DNA from: Cladochytrium replicatum
Lineage: Eukaryota > Chytridiomycota > Chytridiomycetes > Cladochytriales > Cladochytriaceae
Length of the DNA stretch: 64,000 nt
Assembly: GCA_025526935.1 (NCBI GenBank)
Contig: JAHLKD010000011.1
Location: forward strand, 1-64,000
Direction of reading: 5' to 3'
In this document: in pieces, positions 34,987 through 46,329 of the stretch
How positions within the stretch are numbered: position 1 is the stretch's first letter
How the letters are laid out: each line of letters opens with the position of its first letter
The notes under the pieces: model-generated
What the model was told of the DNA's origin: nothing
The model's input: the letters and a program-made list of their open reading frames with translations, nothing else
Database searches by the model: none
Translations under genes and position numbers: made by a program

Positions 34987-36637
34987 CTACTTCGCCTTGA
35001 CCTGCACATCCGCCTCAAGGTCGTCGTGGGTGTGGTGCTCAGTCATGAGCTCACGGCGCACCTTGTCAGAGTTGACGGGGGTAGTGCGAATGTACAGCTC
35101 GTCAACCTGCTCGAGCGAAAGACCCTTCGTCTCAGCAACCATAAAGTAAGCGTACACGAAGCAAAGTGCGCAGGTGGTTCCCCAGATGAAGAACACCTTG
35201 ACTCCAAGGTTGGCTGCGGGTGCAACGGGCGTGGGAGCGTCCACCATGTACGGGGTGATGAAACCAATGATGAAGTTCCAGAGCCAGTTGGAAGCAGTGC
35301 TCATCGACATAGCCTTGGCTCGCACGTTCAAGGGGTAAATCTCGCCAGTTACGATCCATGCAATCGGACCCCAGCTCGCAGCGAAGAAGAAGATGTACAA
35401 GCACACGAAGACGATCAGGACGACCTGGCCTGCGCCGGGTTCGGTGCCGATCACAGTTCCGACAATGGCGACGATGAATTCGCAGATGCACATTCCAGCA
35501 GCACCGATCAAGAGGAGCTGGCGACGACCGAACACATCCACACCGTACATACCGGGGATGGTCGAAAGGACATTGACGACGTTGGTGATGACACCGACTG
35601 ATATATAGAATCAGTTAATTTTGTCACAAATGTATACACGGGCAAATACTCACCCAGGAAGGGGTCGCTGATTCCAGCGCTCTTGAAGAAGGTGGTTCCA
35701 AAGTAGAAGATAAAGTTGATACCAGTAAGCTGCTGGAAAGCCTGGAGCCAGATACCGGTGTGAGTTCGGAGACCGATCTTCGATTTGGAATCGTTCTTGA
35801 AGCAGTCGAGGTACGAAACAGATCCGAACGACTTCTCCTGCTCAAAGTTCTCTATGATTTCCCTGAGCGCTTCCTTGACAGCAATGTCGTTGACGTCCGT
35901 GTTGTTCAAGATGGCAAGCGATTTCAACGCGGCGTCGGCGTCTCCCTTCTTGATCAAGAATCGGGGCGACTCGGGAAGGAAAAGCATACCGACCCCGAGG
36001 ATGGCACCGAAAGCGAGCTGGATACCGACGGGAAGCCTCCAGGTCAAGTCACCTTCGTTGTACTGTCCAAATTTGTTCGCAACCGAAGCCAAGAGAAGTC
36101 CGATGGTGATGAACCACTGGTACGCAGCGACGATACCACCACGAATCCATTTTGGCGCACACTCTGATTGGTAGAGAGGAACAAGGCACGAAATCAAACC
36201 GACCCCAAGACCAGCAATGACGCGACCGACGACGAAAACAGCGAGGTTGGTGCCGGCAGTCTGCATCGCAACACCGACGGCGAACACAATGCACGCAACC
36301 GAGATACCGTACTTGCGGCCGAGAGAGTCGGACACCGGGGCACCAGCAAGGGCACCGACGAATTCACCGAGTGCGAGAATGGAAACGACCAAACTCTTGT
36401 CGGTCGAAGGGAGGAAGTATGTGCCATCACTTGCCTTGACTCCGAACTTGCGGAGCCAGGGATCCATGGCAATGATACCAGAGATTGTTCCAGTGTCATA
36501 ACCGAACAAGAAACCACCGAACGCGGCGAAGAAACCCTAGACAGCGAATCAGTTGAACATCACGATGACAATCTAACTGTGGGTTAACCGATACGTACCA
36601 CGGCAATGGCGGGACCGGCCTTTGCAAGCTGCGACAT
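34987..36637 (-). CDS. Hexose transporter, MFS sugar porter family, 510 aa
   Basis: Three exons (about 36637-36599, 36536-35654 and 35597-34987) give about 511 codons. Sugar-porter signatures are all present: GGFLFGYDTGTISG in helix 1, DSLGRKYG between helices 2 and 3, PESPRFL at the end of helix 6, QQLTGINF in helix 7, FGRRQLLLIG between helices 8 and 9, and VAETKGLSLEQVDELY at the C terminus. Twelve hydrophobic helices are evident. It is a plasma-membrane carrier, probably for glucose or a related hexose by proton symport. The very short first exon (13 codons) is supported by clean GTACGT...CTAG borders. Confidence 0.93.
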
Positions 36638-37358
36638 GTTATTTTCAAAGGACGTTAGGAGTATACAGGAGAGGAAGTGCAGTCGATCATTGAAGGGGTT
36701 CGCCCCCTTTTAAAGCTCCGCCTTGCTCACTGACCAAGCTCACAAGTGTCACATGAGTCAGGTGTGCCGACGGGATGGTAATTGGTCGGCAGTTCGTCAG
36801 AGCTAATCATGCAACCTCCGCTTTTCTTGCCATATATTTTCCCAGTCATCATCCATTCGCGGTCGCGGGGTTCCCAAATTAGGCAATGCGCGGAAGCTCG
36901 GAACATTCCGAGACACATGCCTCTACTGACTGCCACATTTGTAACGGTGCGGCTGGATGTTTCAAAAAAGGAGTTTGGGGGCCAGGGGATCGTATGCCGC
37001 ATTTTAACGCACATTGTCTACGGGAGAGCAGCGCTGGTTTCGGCCGAGAAGTTGTGGTTCAAAGACGCGGCCCTATGGGCTGAGCCGGATATTACGAAAA
37101 GTCCCGCATTGTTCCGTGGTCACCTGCCGGCCACCTGTCCGACAAAAATTCTCCCAGATTCGATGAATCACTGATCAAGAAAGTGGGTCACTAGTGGGAC
37201 TTTTGAGAGTCACCGTTCAGACTCAGAGTGCCACGGTGACTCTCAAAATTTGTTTCGTTTGCTTTCTTTCTTTCATGGTTGCGCAATTTTTGCCATTATT
37301 CGATCTGGTATTCAAATAATGATTCGAAGCCTGCGTTGATTTCGCTCTCTGTCCCAAC
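36638..37358. other. Spacer upstream of the hexose transporter
   Basis: Promoter side of the transporter, with a TATA-like TTTAAAAG about 70 bp upstream of its ATG, and then the 3' flank of the oxidase gene. No coding signature is seen. Confidence 0.4.
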
Positions 37359-40300
37359 TTAAGTTGATGGCACCTTCCACTTTTCAATCAGACTCCAGTC
37401 ACCCAGAGCCTTCAGTACGTCCTCCAAAACAGCCTTCACTCCAACCCACCAAGCTGCAGCAGTTGCCTCTCCAACAGTATCGACCCACTTTGGCAATGGT
37501 ACAAGCTGGTCATCGTCTGTAAGCACATATGCCGCACTAACGGCGAGCGGGTATGAAATCTTGTGGGTCATCGATCCCCTCGTAATGACCAGATTGAGTC
37601 CGTCCAATCTTCCTGGGCTCACTGTGATCTGCACAATAGAGTCACCGTTCTGCGCAAGCGTCGAAGTTTTGACAATGGGTGTCCGATTGAGATCGTCAGC
37701 ACCATTCCCGTCCGTATCGATGATCTTTGCAACAGACAGGGTCACAGGTGTCGTTCCTTTCCCATAAACCACGATCGTGGCTTCCTTGGCGAAACCCAAC
37801 GACGGTTCCGGCAACACCGTGCTATTATCGCCAAAGAAGAACTGGAAGTATCCATTCGAGAACCGCTCCATGCAATCCGCAAACGTGAACCCTCGACCAG
37901 CAGCAAAGGTTTCGATCGTCGACTTGAACTCCCCAATCTCGTTGCTGTATAGAGTCTTCAAATACTGCTCGACGGGTACAGATACTCCTCCCGTAGCTTT
38001 GTTGCTAACTTTAAGCCCCATCCACTCCTTCGCCCAGTGGGGCCGGATCGGAACACCATATTGATCTCCAATCTTCATCCAAGCATCGAGCACTTTCTGC
38101 CTGTACGCGTCCCAATGCACCTTCGGAACCGTCGGGATCGTCAAAAACTCGACCGAGCAAGTTCCCAGTGTGTTCCCACGTTGCGGCGCAAGCAGGATGT
38201 TGGAATCCCGCGTGATGCGCATCTCGATCGCGAGACGCATGGGCGTGTCGATGGAATTTTCCGCTGCATCGATGGTTGCCCACCATGCAGCTGAACAGAT
38301 TGAGAAATCGGGTTTGGTGGGATCTGATGCGAGCGGTGGGATTCTGAACTCGTACTCCATGTTGCTAACTCGAGCGTTGTTGATCCCACGTTGGAAGTGC
38401 AGAGCGTTCGGAAGGAGGGTAGTGATGTTTTTGTTGGGAAGCGCTGCCATTCCCGCAAACGAGACTAATTTCGCTTGCACCTTCCCGGGGAGGACTTGAG
38501 AAAATTGGTTGTAAGATTTTAGCACGAAAACCAAAAAAACCAGACTTACGTTTGAAGAAAGAGCGGGTGCTTAGATTAAGAACGTAGAGGAAAAAGTTTT
38601 GAATTCCAGTTCCCCACTCTCCTGGGAAGTCCGAGATTGTTTTCGGATCGACTTCGCTCAAGAGCTTCTTATTCCAACAGTTGATCCAGCAGTTCTCGTT
38701 CTCGGCAAACCTAAGCAGCAGGAAAACGGTTAAGACATGCACAAAGCGAGCCTTCTTTCATGAAATGGCGTACCAAAACCACTCGCTGTAATACTTGTTG
38801 GCATCCTGTTTCGTTTCACATTTCAGTCTCCGCATAGAAGCGTAACTCGCTCAATACCCCATACCTCAACGAACCTGTCCCATTTGGGTCCCTGCGTGAC
38901 CCGTGGAATAGCATCCGCCTTTGGTGCAACTCGCGGCTGCAAGAAAGCAACACCCATCGGATCAAGCTTCAGCACCAAGTTCACCACCGGCCCAAGAACA
39001 CCAAAAGCACCTGCAGCCGCCTTCAAAACGGCAGGGTCATCAATGACGATCACGTCTCCGTTAACATTCACAATCTCCAGCGCGACAACCAAGTCGCTGA
39101 GCGTCTTGCTGTTGATTCCGGATCCGTGGCATATGGGCGCATTACTGCCTCCGAGCGTGATCTCAGTCATGATGACGTTGATCGGAATCGTGTAGTCCTT
39201 CCGCTCCAGAACGTATGTGAGCAACATCTCGTTGGTCACCGCAGCTCCGAATCTGAAGCATCCCGCTCCGTATTTCTCAAACTGAGGCTCGATGAGGTGG
39301 AGCTGGTTCTCCGGGTAGTTTCGCTTCGCGTGAACTGTCGGCGGTCCGAGATTGCCGGGGAAAACAAAGGAAATCAAAACCTGGTCGTTGTCGCCAAAGA
39401 AGTCGGACCAGGTGTGTCGATATCCTGAGCACCGCACACGCAAACTGTTTGCTTTGCTCCATTTGACAATCTCCTGCACCGACTAGATTCATCGGGATAT
39501 GGATAGACCTTCAATAAAATAGTTATGCCTGCTCACCTTGACAGTTCGGGGGAAGAATGCAACTTGGAAAGTATTCTTCACAGTTGCTCCCCAATTAAAG
39601 AACTTGTACTGCGTGATGGACAGTACTCCGTTCGCATCCACGCCGTCGCCTTTCACTTCAGGATGCGGACGCAAGTCCAGATTCTGGCTCAGCTGGGACT
39701 CTGGGAAATCGGAACTGTCCTTGTACTGAGTGGGGAGGATCTCTGTGAACCACAAGCGCAGAGAATCGTCCTTCACCACCATTTCCGATAGCAGCTTTTC
39801 CGAAGCGCTGAACTTTTCCTCGTCTGTTTTTGCACTGGAGATGGGACTCGACGGGTCAACCAGCGCTGGCACACCAGAAATCGCCCACTGATCGATCAGC
39901 TGCGAGCCGGGGTTGGAGCTATTGAATGCGGGTGAGGCAGTCGCTACCGGCGAGACGGTAGCGGTTTTTGTAATTGTGCTAGTGGTGGTGGACGTAGGAG
40001 GCTTCAAGCATCCTTGTGTAATTGAACATGGTTAACACACATCCTCTTGCAGGTAAAAGCTTCTCTCACCATTGAAGCCAGTGTTTTGAAACTCGGCAGC
40101 ACCAACGAATGATTTACCATACATGTTTCCATTGATCAGACTAGAGTTTGCCACTACAAGTCGAAACAAAAGAACATTAGCTAATCAAGCAACACCAAAG
40201 GTTCGGATACATACACACAGATGAGTACGGCATCAGCGCCATTCCTTCGAGCGTTGTGCTCTCCAGCTTGACCGTGCTCACACTTGAGCCGAAATTCCAA

Positions 40301-41152
40301 ATAACTTTGGTTTGATACTTTGCGAGAGCGGACATGTTGAAACCGAGGATCTGAACGTCAGGGCTCAATATCCCGTTCACATTGATAACTATCGCCTGAA
40401 TTCCAGAGCTCGGCGTTCCAGAGAGAGAAACTGCGCTGAGGCTCGAGAGCTGCGTCGAAGACAGAGCGAAAACTTCGATCGAGGTCGACCCCGAGAATTT
40501 GAAAACTGCATCCTTTCCAGATGTTGTGACTGAACCAGTGCCAGGTAGAGCAGTCAATCCGCTCGACACATCCTTCAGATTCCTAAACTCGGACGCAAAA
40601 TCGAATATCGTGGTGGAAGCGTCAGAGCGGCACAGATCGGTTTTGAATTGCTTGGTGATTGCATCGTTGAGCGTGACATTAGTTCCATAAGCTATTCCTC
40701 TAAGCCGAAACAGTAAGTTACACAGAAATGTTAAAACGCAGGTGGGAACATTACCCGTTCTTGATACTCCCAGCGACTCCGCCAAATGACATCGAGCCTC
40801 CAGAGATCACCGCATATTTTTCGATTCCAGATCTGAATGCCATAATAAGGCTGCACACGATCCCCGGTTTGTAGATGTCATCGCCAATCGATGACGCTCC
40901 GAATATGTCAATCTTCCCACCCGCACCTAATCGGCCCTTGACATCGCTCTTCGCAGTGCTCATGAAAGAGCCCTCGAAGAGTCCATTGAAATTAGGTGGA
41001 CTCGAAGCGCTTCCGAAGCAGTTTTCTGGGACAAAAGTTAGTTGGGGTAAAAAGTGGTCAGATGAGTAACAACCTGACGTTCCACCAGCCAAAACAATGG
41101 TGGACAGGCACATCGCACAAGCGACCACCACAATAATCAGTCTTCCGAGCAT
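37359..41152 (-). CDS. Secreted choice-of-anchor-A / FAD-linked oxidase fusion
   Basis: About nine exons with consistent phases run from ATG 41152 to 37359, for about 1,150 aa. Order: signal peptide (MLGRLIIVVVACAMCLSTIV), then a choice-of-anchor-A domain (FNGLFEGSFMSTAKSDVKGRLGAGG ... IVINVNG ... VIWNFGSS ... GMALMPYSSVL), a Ser/Thr-rich linker, a PCMH-type FAD-binding domain (GYRHTWSDFF, ICHGSGINSKTLSDL, AAAGAFGVLG), and an ALO-type C-terminal domain (PMRLAIEMRI, RPHWAKEWMGL). Relatives of the oxidase half act on aldonolactones or related sugar acids. The usual GSGH flavinylation motif is replaced by CSGYRH. The product is probably extracellular or wall-attached and produces H2O2; the substrate is unknown. 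The joint between the two halves crosses an intron with matching phase, so the fusion looks genuine rather than two neighbours. Confidence 0.8.
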
Positions 41153-41414
41153 GGCGACCCCAAGGTGATGAGTTTTCTGCTTCTGTATATCAATATCATT
41201 GAAAGAGGACCCTTCGGCAAATTTGGGAACCACAAATTTTTCGCGGTGCTGGGGACATCTGGACTTGCACCTTCGCCGCCTCTCAGAAATGGGTGGTAAG
41301 GATGGAATAGCTCAGGACCAAAATATGTATTTTCAAATCATAGCGCTGCATTTAGGCATCAAAAAAGGGTACATTTTGTTGGGCGATTTTCTTTTCGCTA
41401 CATGTCGTTGTCAT

Positions 41415-42200
41415 TTAGGCAGGAAGACGAATAGCACCATCGCTCTCAGCGTCCTGGTCACCGTTGAGCTGGGTGTAGTCGAAGTGACTGTACAATTTGT
41501 AGATGCCGGCGGAGAGCAATGCACCAAGGATCGGACCAGCCCAGAAGACGTAGTGGTCGGGGAACTCCGCCGAGACGAGGGAACCTGCGAGGGAGCGAGC
41601 GGGGTTTAGCGAGGTGCCGGTGTAGGGCGAGAGCACAAGGTGGGCAGTGGCGACGTAGAGACCAATGAAGAAGGGTGCCAGGAAAGTGACACGAGCCTTG
41701 TCAACGGCCAGGAAGTAAACGAGGAGGCCGAGAGGGGCAGTCAAGAGAGCCTCAGCGACGATCGCCTGGATGGGGCCAATACCGTTGAGCTTGTTCGCAA
41801 GGGAGTACGTGACACCCTCTCCAGCTGAGAACAATCCCTTGACGGCAAGAGCGGCAACCTCAGCACCAGCGAGCTGCGACACGATGTAAGCACCAGCCTT
41901 GACCAACGAGAAGTGGCCAGTGGCGAAGAGTGCGACGGAAAGAGCGGGGTTGAACACACCACCGGAAATGCGGTAGAAGATAAAGACCGAGATGGCGAGA
42001 CCCAGACCAAAGGCCAAGGAGATGGTGATGAAGGATGCGGCCGGGTGGTCATACTTCGCGGCCGCAGGGACGGAGCCGAGACCGATGAACAAGAAGAAGA
42101 AGGTTCCGAGGAACTCTCCAAGCGACTGAAGAGCAAGGGCCTGGAAGTTCCCGAGACGCCGAGTTGTGGCAATCGGAGTGTATGAAGAAGACTCGGGCAT
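41415..42200 (-). CDS. Aquaporin / major intrinsic protein, 261 aa
   Basis: Intronless frame from ATG 42200. Two half-helix pore motifs are seen, GGVFNPALS and GTSLNPARS (both NPA), with about six transmembrane segments starting at LGEFLGTFFFLFIGLGSV. The length is typical of MIPs. It conducts water or small solutes such as glycerol; selectivity cannot be settled by eye. A small acidic C-terminal tail (NGDQDAESDGAIRLPA) may be regulatory. Confidence 0.93.
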   Translation of the reverse strand: MPESSSYTPIATTRRLGNFQALALQSLGEFLGTFFFLFIGLGSVPAAAKYDHPAASFITISLAFGLGLAISVFIFYRISGGVFNPALSVALFATGHFSLVKAGAYIVSQLAGAEVAALAVKGLFSAGEGVTYSLANKLNGIGPIQAIVAEALLTAPLGLLVYFLAVDKARVTFLAPFFIGLYVATAHLVLSPYTGTSLNPARSLAGSLVSAEFPDHYVFWAGPILGALLSAGIYKLYSHFDYTQLNGDQDAESDGAIRLPA

Positions 42201-42746
42201 TCTAATTCAGCAATTAGAGCCAGCGCAGATCGTCCAATCTATCTATGGCCCACCTTTAGATCCGCTGGTTTGACTGATTTGGGTTCGGGCAACGAACCAC
42301 ACATTTTAAATGTCAGGCGGAGGTAGCAGCAGCACGTGGGGAGCGTTGTGGATTGGGGCGTGACGAAGGTATCAATCAATGGCGGTAAGACATCAAGACA
42401 TCGCTGTGAGTGAAATTTGCAGAATCAGAATCAGAATCACACCATATCGATGTAGTGTTGCCGAGTGTATGTGCTATGCTAGCGCTACGGTGGTGCAACG
42501 AGCGAGCGTTCAGTTCAAATTTTAGCTTGTATTACTAATGCTGAGGGTTGCGCAAGCGCTGGATCTGTGCTGCTACTATTGCCAAACAAACGAACGGAAT
42601 GGCATCATCATCTCTTGGGACCAGCAAACCGAAATTCAGAGTGCTGGCTCTAGCATGTACCTTATATATTTGGCATTGATTTGTCACATTTGTAAACGCA
42701 ATCGGTACACACGTTTAGTCATGGGCTCGTCTATGTATTGTCACAC
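42201..42746. other. Spacer between aquaporin and methyltransferase
   Basis: Holds the aquaporin promoter and the methyltransferase 3' end. Nothing else can be supported. Confidence 0.4.
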
Positions 42747-43598
42747 TTACATCTTGACCCCGTACAGATGCGATGGAAACCCTTTCTGTTTATCTTCCTT
42801 TATTACTCGGAGGCCCGCTCGTTCCCATAGAGACTTCAGCAACTCATCCGACCGCGTCACACTGCTGTCCTCTTCGTCGACCTCTATTCCCGCCGCAGTC
42901 ACATTCTCTTTCACTCCAATGAGTCCACCAGGTTTAAGAGCAAGCATGCACCTTTCGAAGAATGCAACAAAGTCATCTGGAATCCAAGGAATTCAGCACG
43001 TAGTTCCTAGCACGCGAATCGTTTCTTACTGTCTGTGAGATGCCCGAGAACCCATTGAGTCCAGATCAAGTCGTAGCGGTTGCGTTCTGGGTTAAACAAT
43101 TGTAGCCCGAGGTTGATAAACTCTCCAACGCGCGGGAGCAGCTCTGGCCCGAGATAGGTATCCCTCGCCTGAGCGAGGAATGCTGGATCTTGCTCTACGA
43201 GATCCACACGCTCAAACACTTTCAGCAAGAAGTGCTTTGAAACTCTTCCAATTCCGGCACCACAGTCTTGTGCAGAATCAGTGAATCGCTGATGTTGTGT
43301 AAAGTTGTCAACCACTCACCACATGCGTATGTGGAAGCGATTCTCGGCGGGCGAGGAGGATTTCTCCCGAGCCCACGTCTTCCCTTGACGAATTCCTCAA
43401 TGAATCGCAAGGAAGAGGCGACGTCCCTCTCAGTGAGTGCTTCGTATCCACCCAGCATTCCATTGTCGGTCGCTGTAGTGCAGTCATCAATTCAGTACAG
43501 CTGAATAGTCTGCTTCCTCAGTCGCCCCCACCTTCCACGCTCGCCCAGTACGCTGCCGCGTCCTGGTACCACCCGTTCCCTCCCGTCCGTTGGGCCAT
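42747..43598 (-). CDS. N-terminal protein alpha-N-methyltransferase, NTM1/Tae1 family
   Basis: Four exons start at ATG 43598 (MAQRTGGNGWYQDAAAYW). Family signatures: NGMLGGY, DCGAGIGRVSKH (SAM-binding, spanning an intron), VDLVEQD, GLQLFNP, YDLIWTQWVLGHLTD, KPGGLIGVKEN, and DSSVTRSDELL near the C terminus. It methylates the free alpha-amino group of proteins starting with X-Pro-Lys after Met removal, such as ribosomal proteins. The end is taken at the TAA after VKM. A GTAAGT overlaps this stop, so a short extra exon is possible. Its ATG lies only 24 bp from the ATG of the divergent gene on the plus strand. Confidence 0.9.
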
Positions 43599-43622
43599 GT
43601 CGAAGAAGGCCTCGCCACACGA

Positions 43623-45071
43623 ATGGCATATCTTTCAACGGAAATCATCGAAGGGATTCTCATCCACCTGGGCGAACGGGAAGACTGTCCGGAACTCGCT
43701 TTCAGAGTCGCTACGCTTCTGCGCTCAAGGCATGTCCAATCGCACCTAATCCATCTCGTCATATCCATGGACAAGGCCAGCGCTCGTGGACTGACCGCCC
43801 CTCTGGACCTCTATCGCGAATGCTCGAATTGCTTTTTCTCCCACTTTGCAATGGATTGGGCTAGCGAAATCGGCCATGTGAACGTGCTTGACTGGTGGCT
43901 CACAAGCGGCTTACAACTCAAATGGTCCACCTACGCAATCGACAACGCCAGTTTGAACGGCCACATTGATGTTCTGGAATGGTGGAAGCAGAGCGGTCTG
44001 CAACTGAGATATTCGGCAGATGCCATAAGCAAAGCAAAAAACGTTGATGTTCTCTCCTGGTGGAAGGCTAGTGGTTGCAGCCAGCGTTATTTCCATCTTT
44101 CCATGTGTGATGCTAGCAAAAGAGGAAGCATTGAGCTTCTGGACTGGTGGAAGGAGAGTGAACCGTCGCTGGATTGGGATGCTTACTGGGCCCCTATGGA
44201 TATGGCGAGCGAAGGTGGACACGTTGCGGTTCTCGACTGGTGGATTAACAGCGGAATGCCTACAGTTTGGACTAAAAGTGCGATGGACCTTGCGAGCCGA
44301 GATGGGCACATCGATGTTCTCGATTGGTGGATGAAAAGCGGTCTGAAAATGTTATGGAGTGAGGAGGCGGTGGACCTTGCCAGCATAAACGGGCACGTCA
44401 ATGTTCTCGATTGGTGGAAGTGCAGCGGACTGAAACTAAAATGGTCTGAACGTGCGATGGATCGCGCTTTAGAAACCAGTGCCCTCGGTTGGTGGAAGCA
44501 CAGTGGCCTGCAGTTGAGTTGGTCCGAAAGTGCCCTGACTTATGCGAGCGAGACCGGGAATATTGACGTCCTGAACTGGTGGAAATCAAGCGGTTTGGAA
44601 CTCCGCTATTCTGAAAAAGCAATGTACGTTGCGAGCGATATCGGACACATTGCTGTTCTCGATTGGTGGAAGTCCAGTGGTCTGGAACTTCGATGGTCTG
44701 AAGATGCAATGGATGGCGCCAGCGAGAGCGGTCATGTCGCCGTTCTCGAGTGGTGGAAGTCCAGCGGGCTGGAACTACGCTGGTCGGACTCTGCGATGGA
44801 TATGGCAAGTGAATATGGTCGTGTCGACGTGTTGGAGTGGTGGAAATCGAGCGGACTGGAATTGAGATGGTCCGAGGATGCTATGGATATGGCAAGTGAT
44901 GTTGGTGACACACTTGTTCTTGACTGGTGGGTTAGAAGTGGTCTCGAATTGCGATGGGAGGCTGGTCCGGATAATGCAAGGAATAACGGAGACCAGAGAA
45001 CAATTCGGTGGTGGAAAGAATTTCTTGGCGATTCAAATGATGCTAGTTCGGAGACTTCGGAAGAATGTTGA
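43623..45071 (+). CDS. WW-rich solenoid repeat protein, 482 aa
   Basis: Single frame from ATG 43623. After an F-box-like N terminus (LSTEIIEGILIHLGE), about 13 tandem repeats of 30-33 residues fill the protein. The consensus is HVxVLDWWKSSGLELRWSEDAMDMASExG. The AMDxAS...GHVxVL spacing resembles ankyrin-like repeats, modified by an invariant WW pair and a W/Y in the second helix. The four repeats before the last are nearly identical, which suggests recent expansion. Two related broken fragments lie at 48.2-49.3 kb. An F-box plus repeats would suggest a substrate adaptor for ubiquitin ligases, but that is inference. Confidence 0.8.
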   Translation: MAYLSTEIIEGILIHLGEREDCPELAFRVATLLRSRHVQSHLIHLVISMDKASARGLTAPLDLYRECSNCFFSHFAMDWASEIGHVNVLDWWLTSGLQLKWSTYAIDNASLNGHIDVLEWWKQSGLQLRYSADAISKAKNVDVLSWWKASGCSQRYFHLSMCDASKRGSIELLDWWKESEPSLDWDAYWAPMDMASEGGHVAVLDWWINSGMPTVWTKSAMDLASRDGHIDVLDWWMKSGLKMLWSEEAVDLASINGHVNVLDWWKCSGLKLKWSERAMDRALETSALGWWKHSGLQLSWSESALTYASETGNIDVLNWWKSSGLELRYSEKAMYVASDIGHIAVLDWWKSSGLELRWSEDAMDGASESGHVAVLEWWKSSGLELRWSDSAMDMASEYGRVDVLEWWKSSGLELRWSEDAMDMASDVGDTLVLDWWVRSGLELRWEAGPDNARNNGDQRTIRWWKEFLGDSNDASSETSEEC

Positions 45072-45512
45072 ATATCTTGGGTAACGTAATGGGTAAAGTT
45101 AGCTCGATTCATGCTCACTTATTCGTTGATGAACTATCCTGAATCATGGCGATGGCATGCGCCCGCCGTGGTATTGATATGGATACATGGTACCAGTATC
45201 CCGCTCGGATCCACAAAACACCCAGAGTTATATGTGTCTTCTTTGTTGGCTTCCGTTGACTTCTTGGGGTTGGCGAGCTTAATCATAGAATGTGCCCTTT
45301 GTGCGGTTCTTTCAATGAAACAGCATTTCCCGAATCAACAAGAATCTAGTGAAGCTCAACATGCTCAAGAACAGGTCTGCAACCCCTCCCGAGTTTAGAA
45401 CGTTCTGAGCTCCTCCGCAGGTGCTGTATTCCGAATCAGCAGTCGCAGAGTTAACAACGAATCCCAACTGTGGATTGACTAAAGAAGACGCTAGCGAGCG
45501 GTTGGAGGAAGT
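45072..45512. other. Spacer with a small hydrophobic ORF
   Basis: A plus-strand frame at 45111-45398 (95 aa) has two hydrophobic stretches (APAVVLIWIHG and LASVDFLGLASLIIECALCAVL). It could be the first exon of a small membrane protein continuing at 45513, since CAG|GTCTGC is a possible donor. It has no family match that I can see. Confidence 0.3.
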
Positions 45513-45961
45513 ATGGACCTAAAGAACTTTTTGGGGTTTCCGGAGTCCCAGGGTGGAAGATCCGATTCAAACAACTTTGGCAATGAAATGAACGCCGTTC
45601 TCCTCGCTGCTATTGTTTTACACGCGATTATAGGACTTTGTGCTCAGCTTCTCCTCTTTGCTCGTCTTGCTCATAGCTCTTGGTGGGAGTTCGGCATTAT
45701 TGTGCCTTTCGCGAAATGGAACGGTGACATGAAGGGGTACCCGGCGTCGACGAGTTGGAAGGGCCCTGGAGCGTTTTGACGCTCTCCCACTTTGGAGTTA
45801 CTATCGTTCTCGCGATTATTGTCGCCATGCGGCGAACAACGAAAGCCATAATCACTGACACAACAGCAGGAAGTCATTCTAGAAGAATTGCACCAGCGAC
45901 GGCAATAGAGTACAGAAGTATGAACGTGCAGACTTCCGAATTCCCAAAGTCGAAACGGTAG
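45513..45961 (+). CDS. Small putative membrane protein
   Basis: The frame 45513-45779 (88 aa, start MDLKNFLGFPES) holds one clear transmembrane helix (VLLAAIVLHAIIGLCAQLLLF). A second frame (45755-45961) overlaps its end and holds another hydrophobic helix (HFGVTIVLAIIVAM). They may be one product joined by a short intron or broken by a frameshift. I do not recognise a family. Presented as a hypothetical gene. Confidence 0.35.
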
Positions 45962-46329
45962 ACAGAATACTATTCAGAAGGCAGTTGTTCCACGTCTCAC
46001 CACTTCGGAGAACAAGTGACAAACATCTGTGAGAATATTGCGTCCGTGAGAACTTTCTGAGGTATCTCACTCTTTCTTTCTCCTTCCGATAAAACTGGGA
46101 CACCTACCGAGGGTAACATGGTCGTCACTAGTTGCTAATGACGCGATTGAATCGATTCTCACCGTGTGTTCTCATAACATTGACAATAAGGGAGCCACCC
46201 AGCAGTTCACTGTACAGGGGAACTTGTTATTCTTGGTGTTGTTGGAATGTGCGATCCTCTAAGGAATGCCAGGAATGGGTAAAACACTCCAAAAATGCTT
46301 AATCGTATTCAAACAGACGTGAATCTGTT

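Noticed and set aside
44398-44808. Minus-strand frames within the WW-repeat gene
   Set aside because: They are antisense shadows of the repeat-coding sequence.
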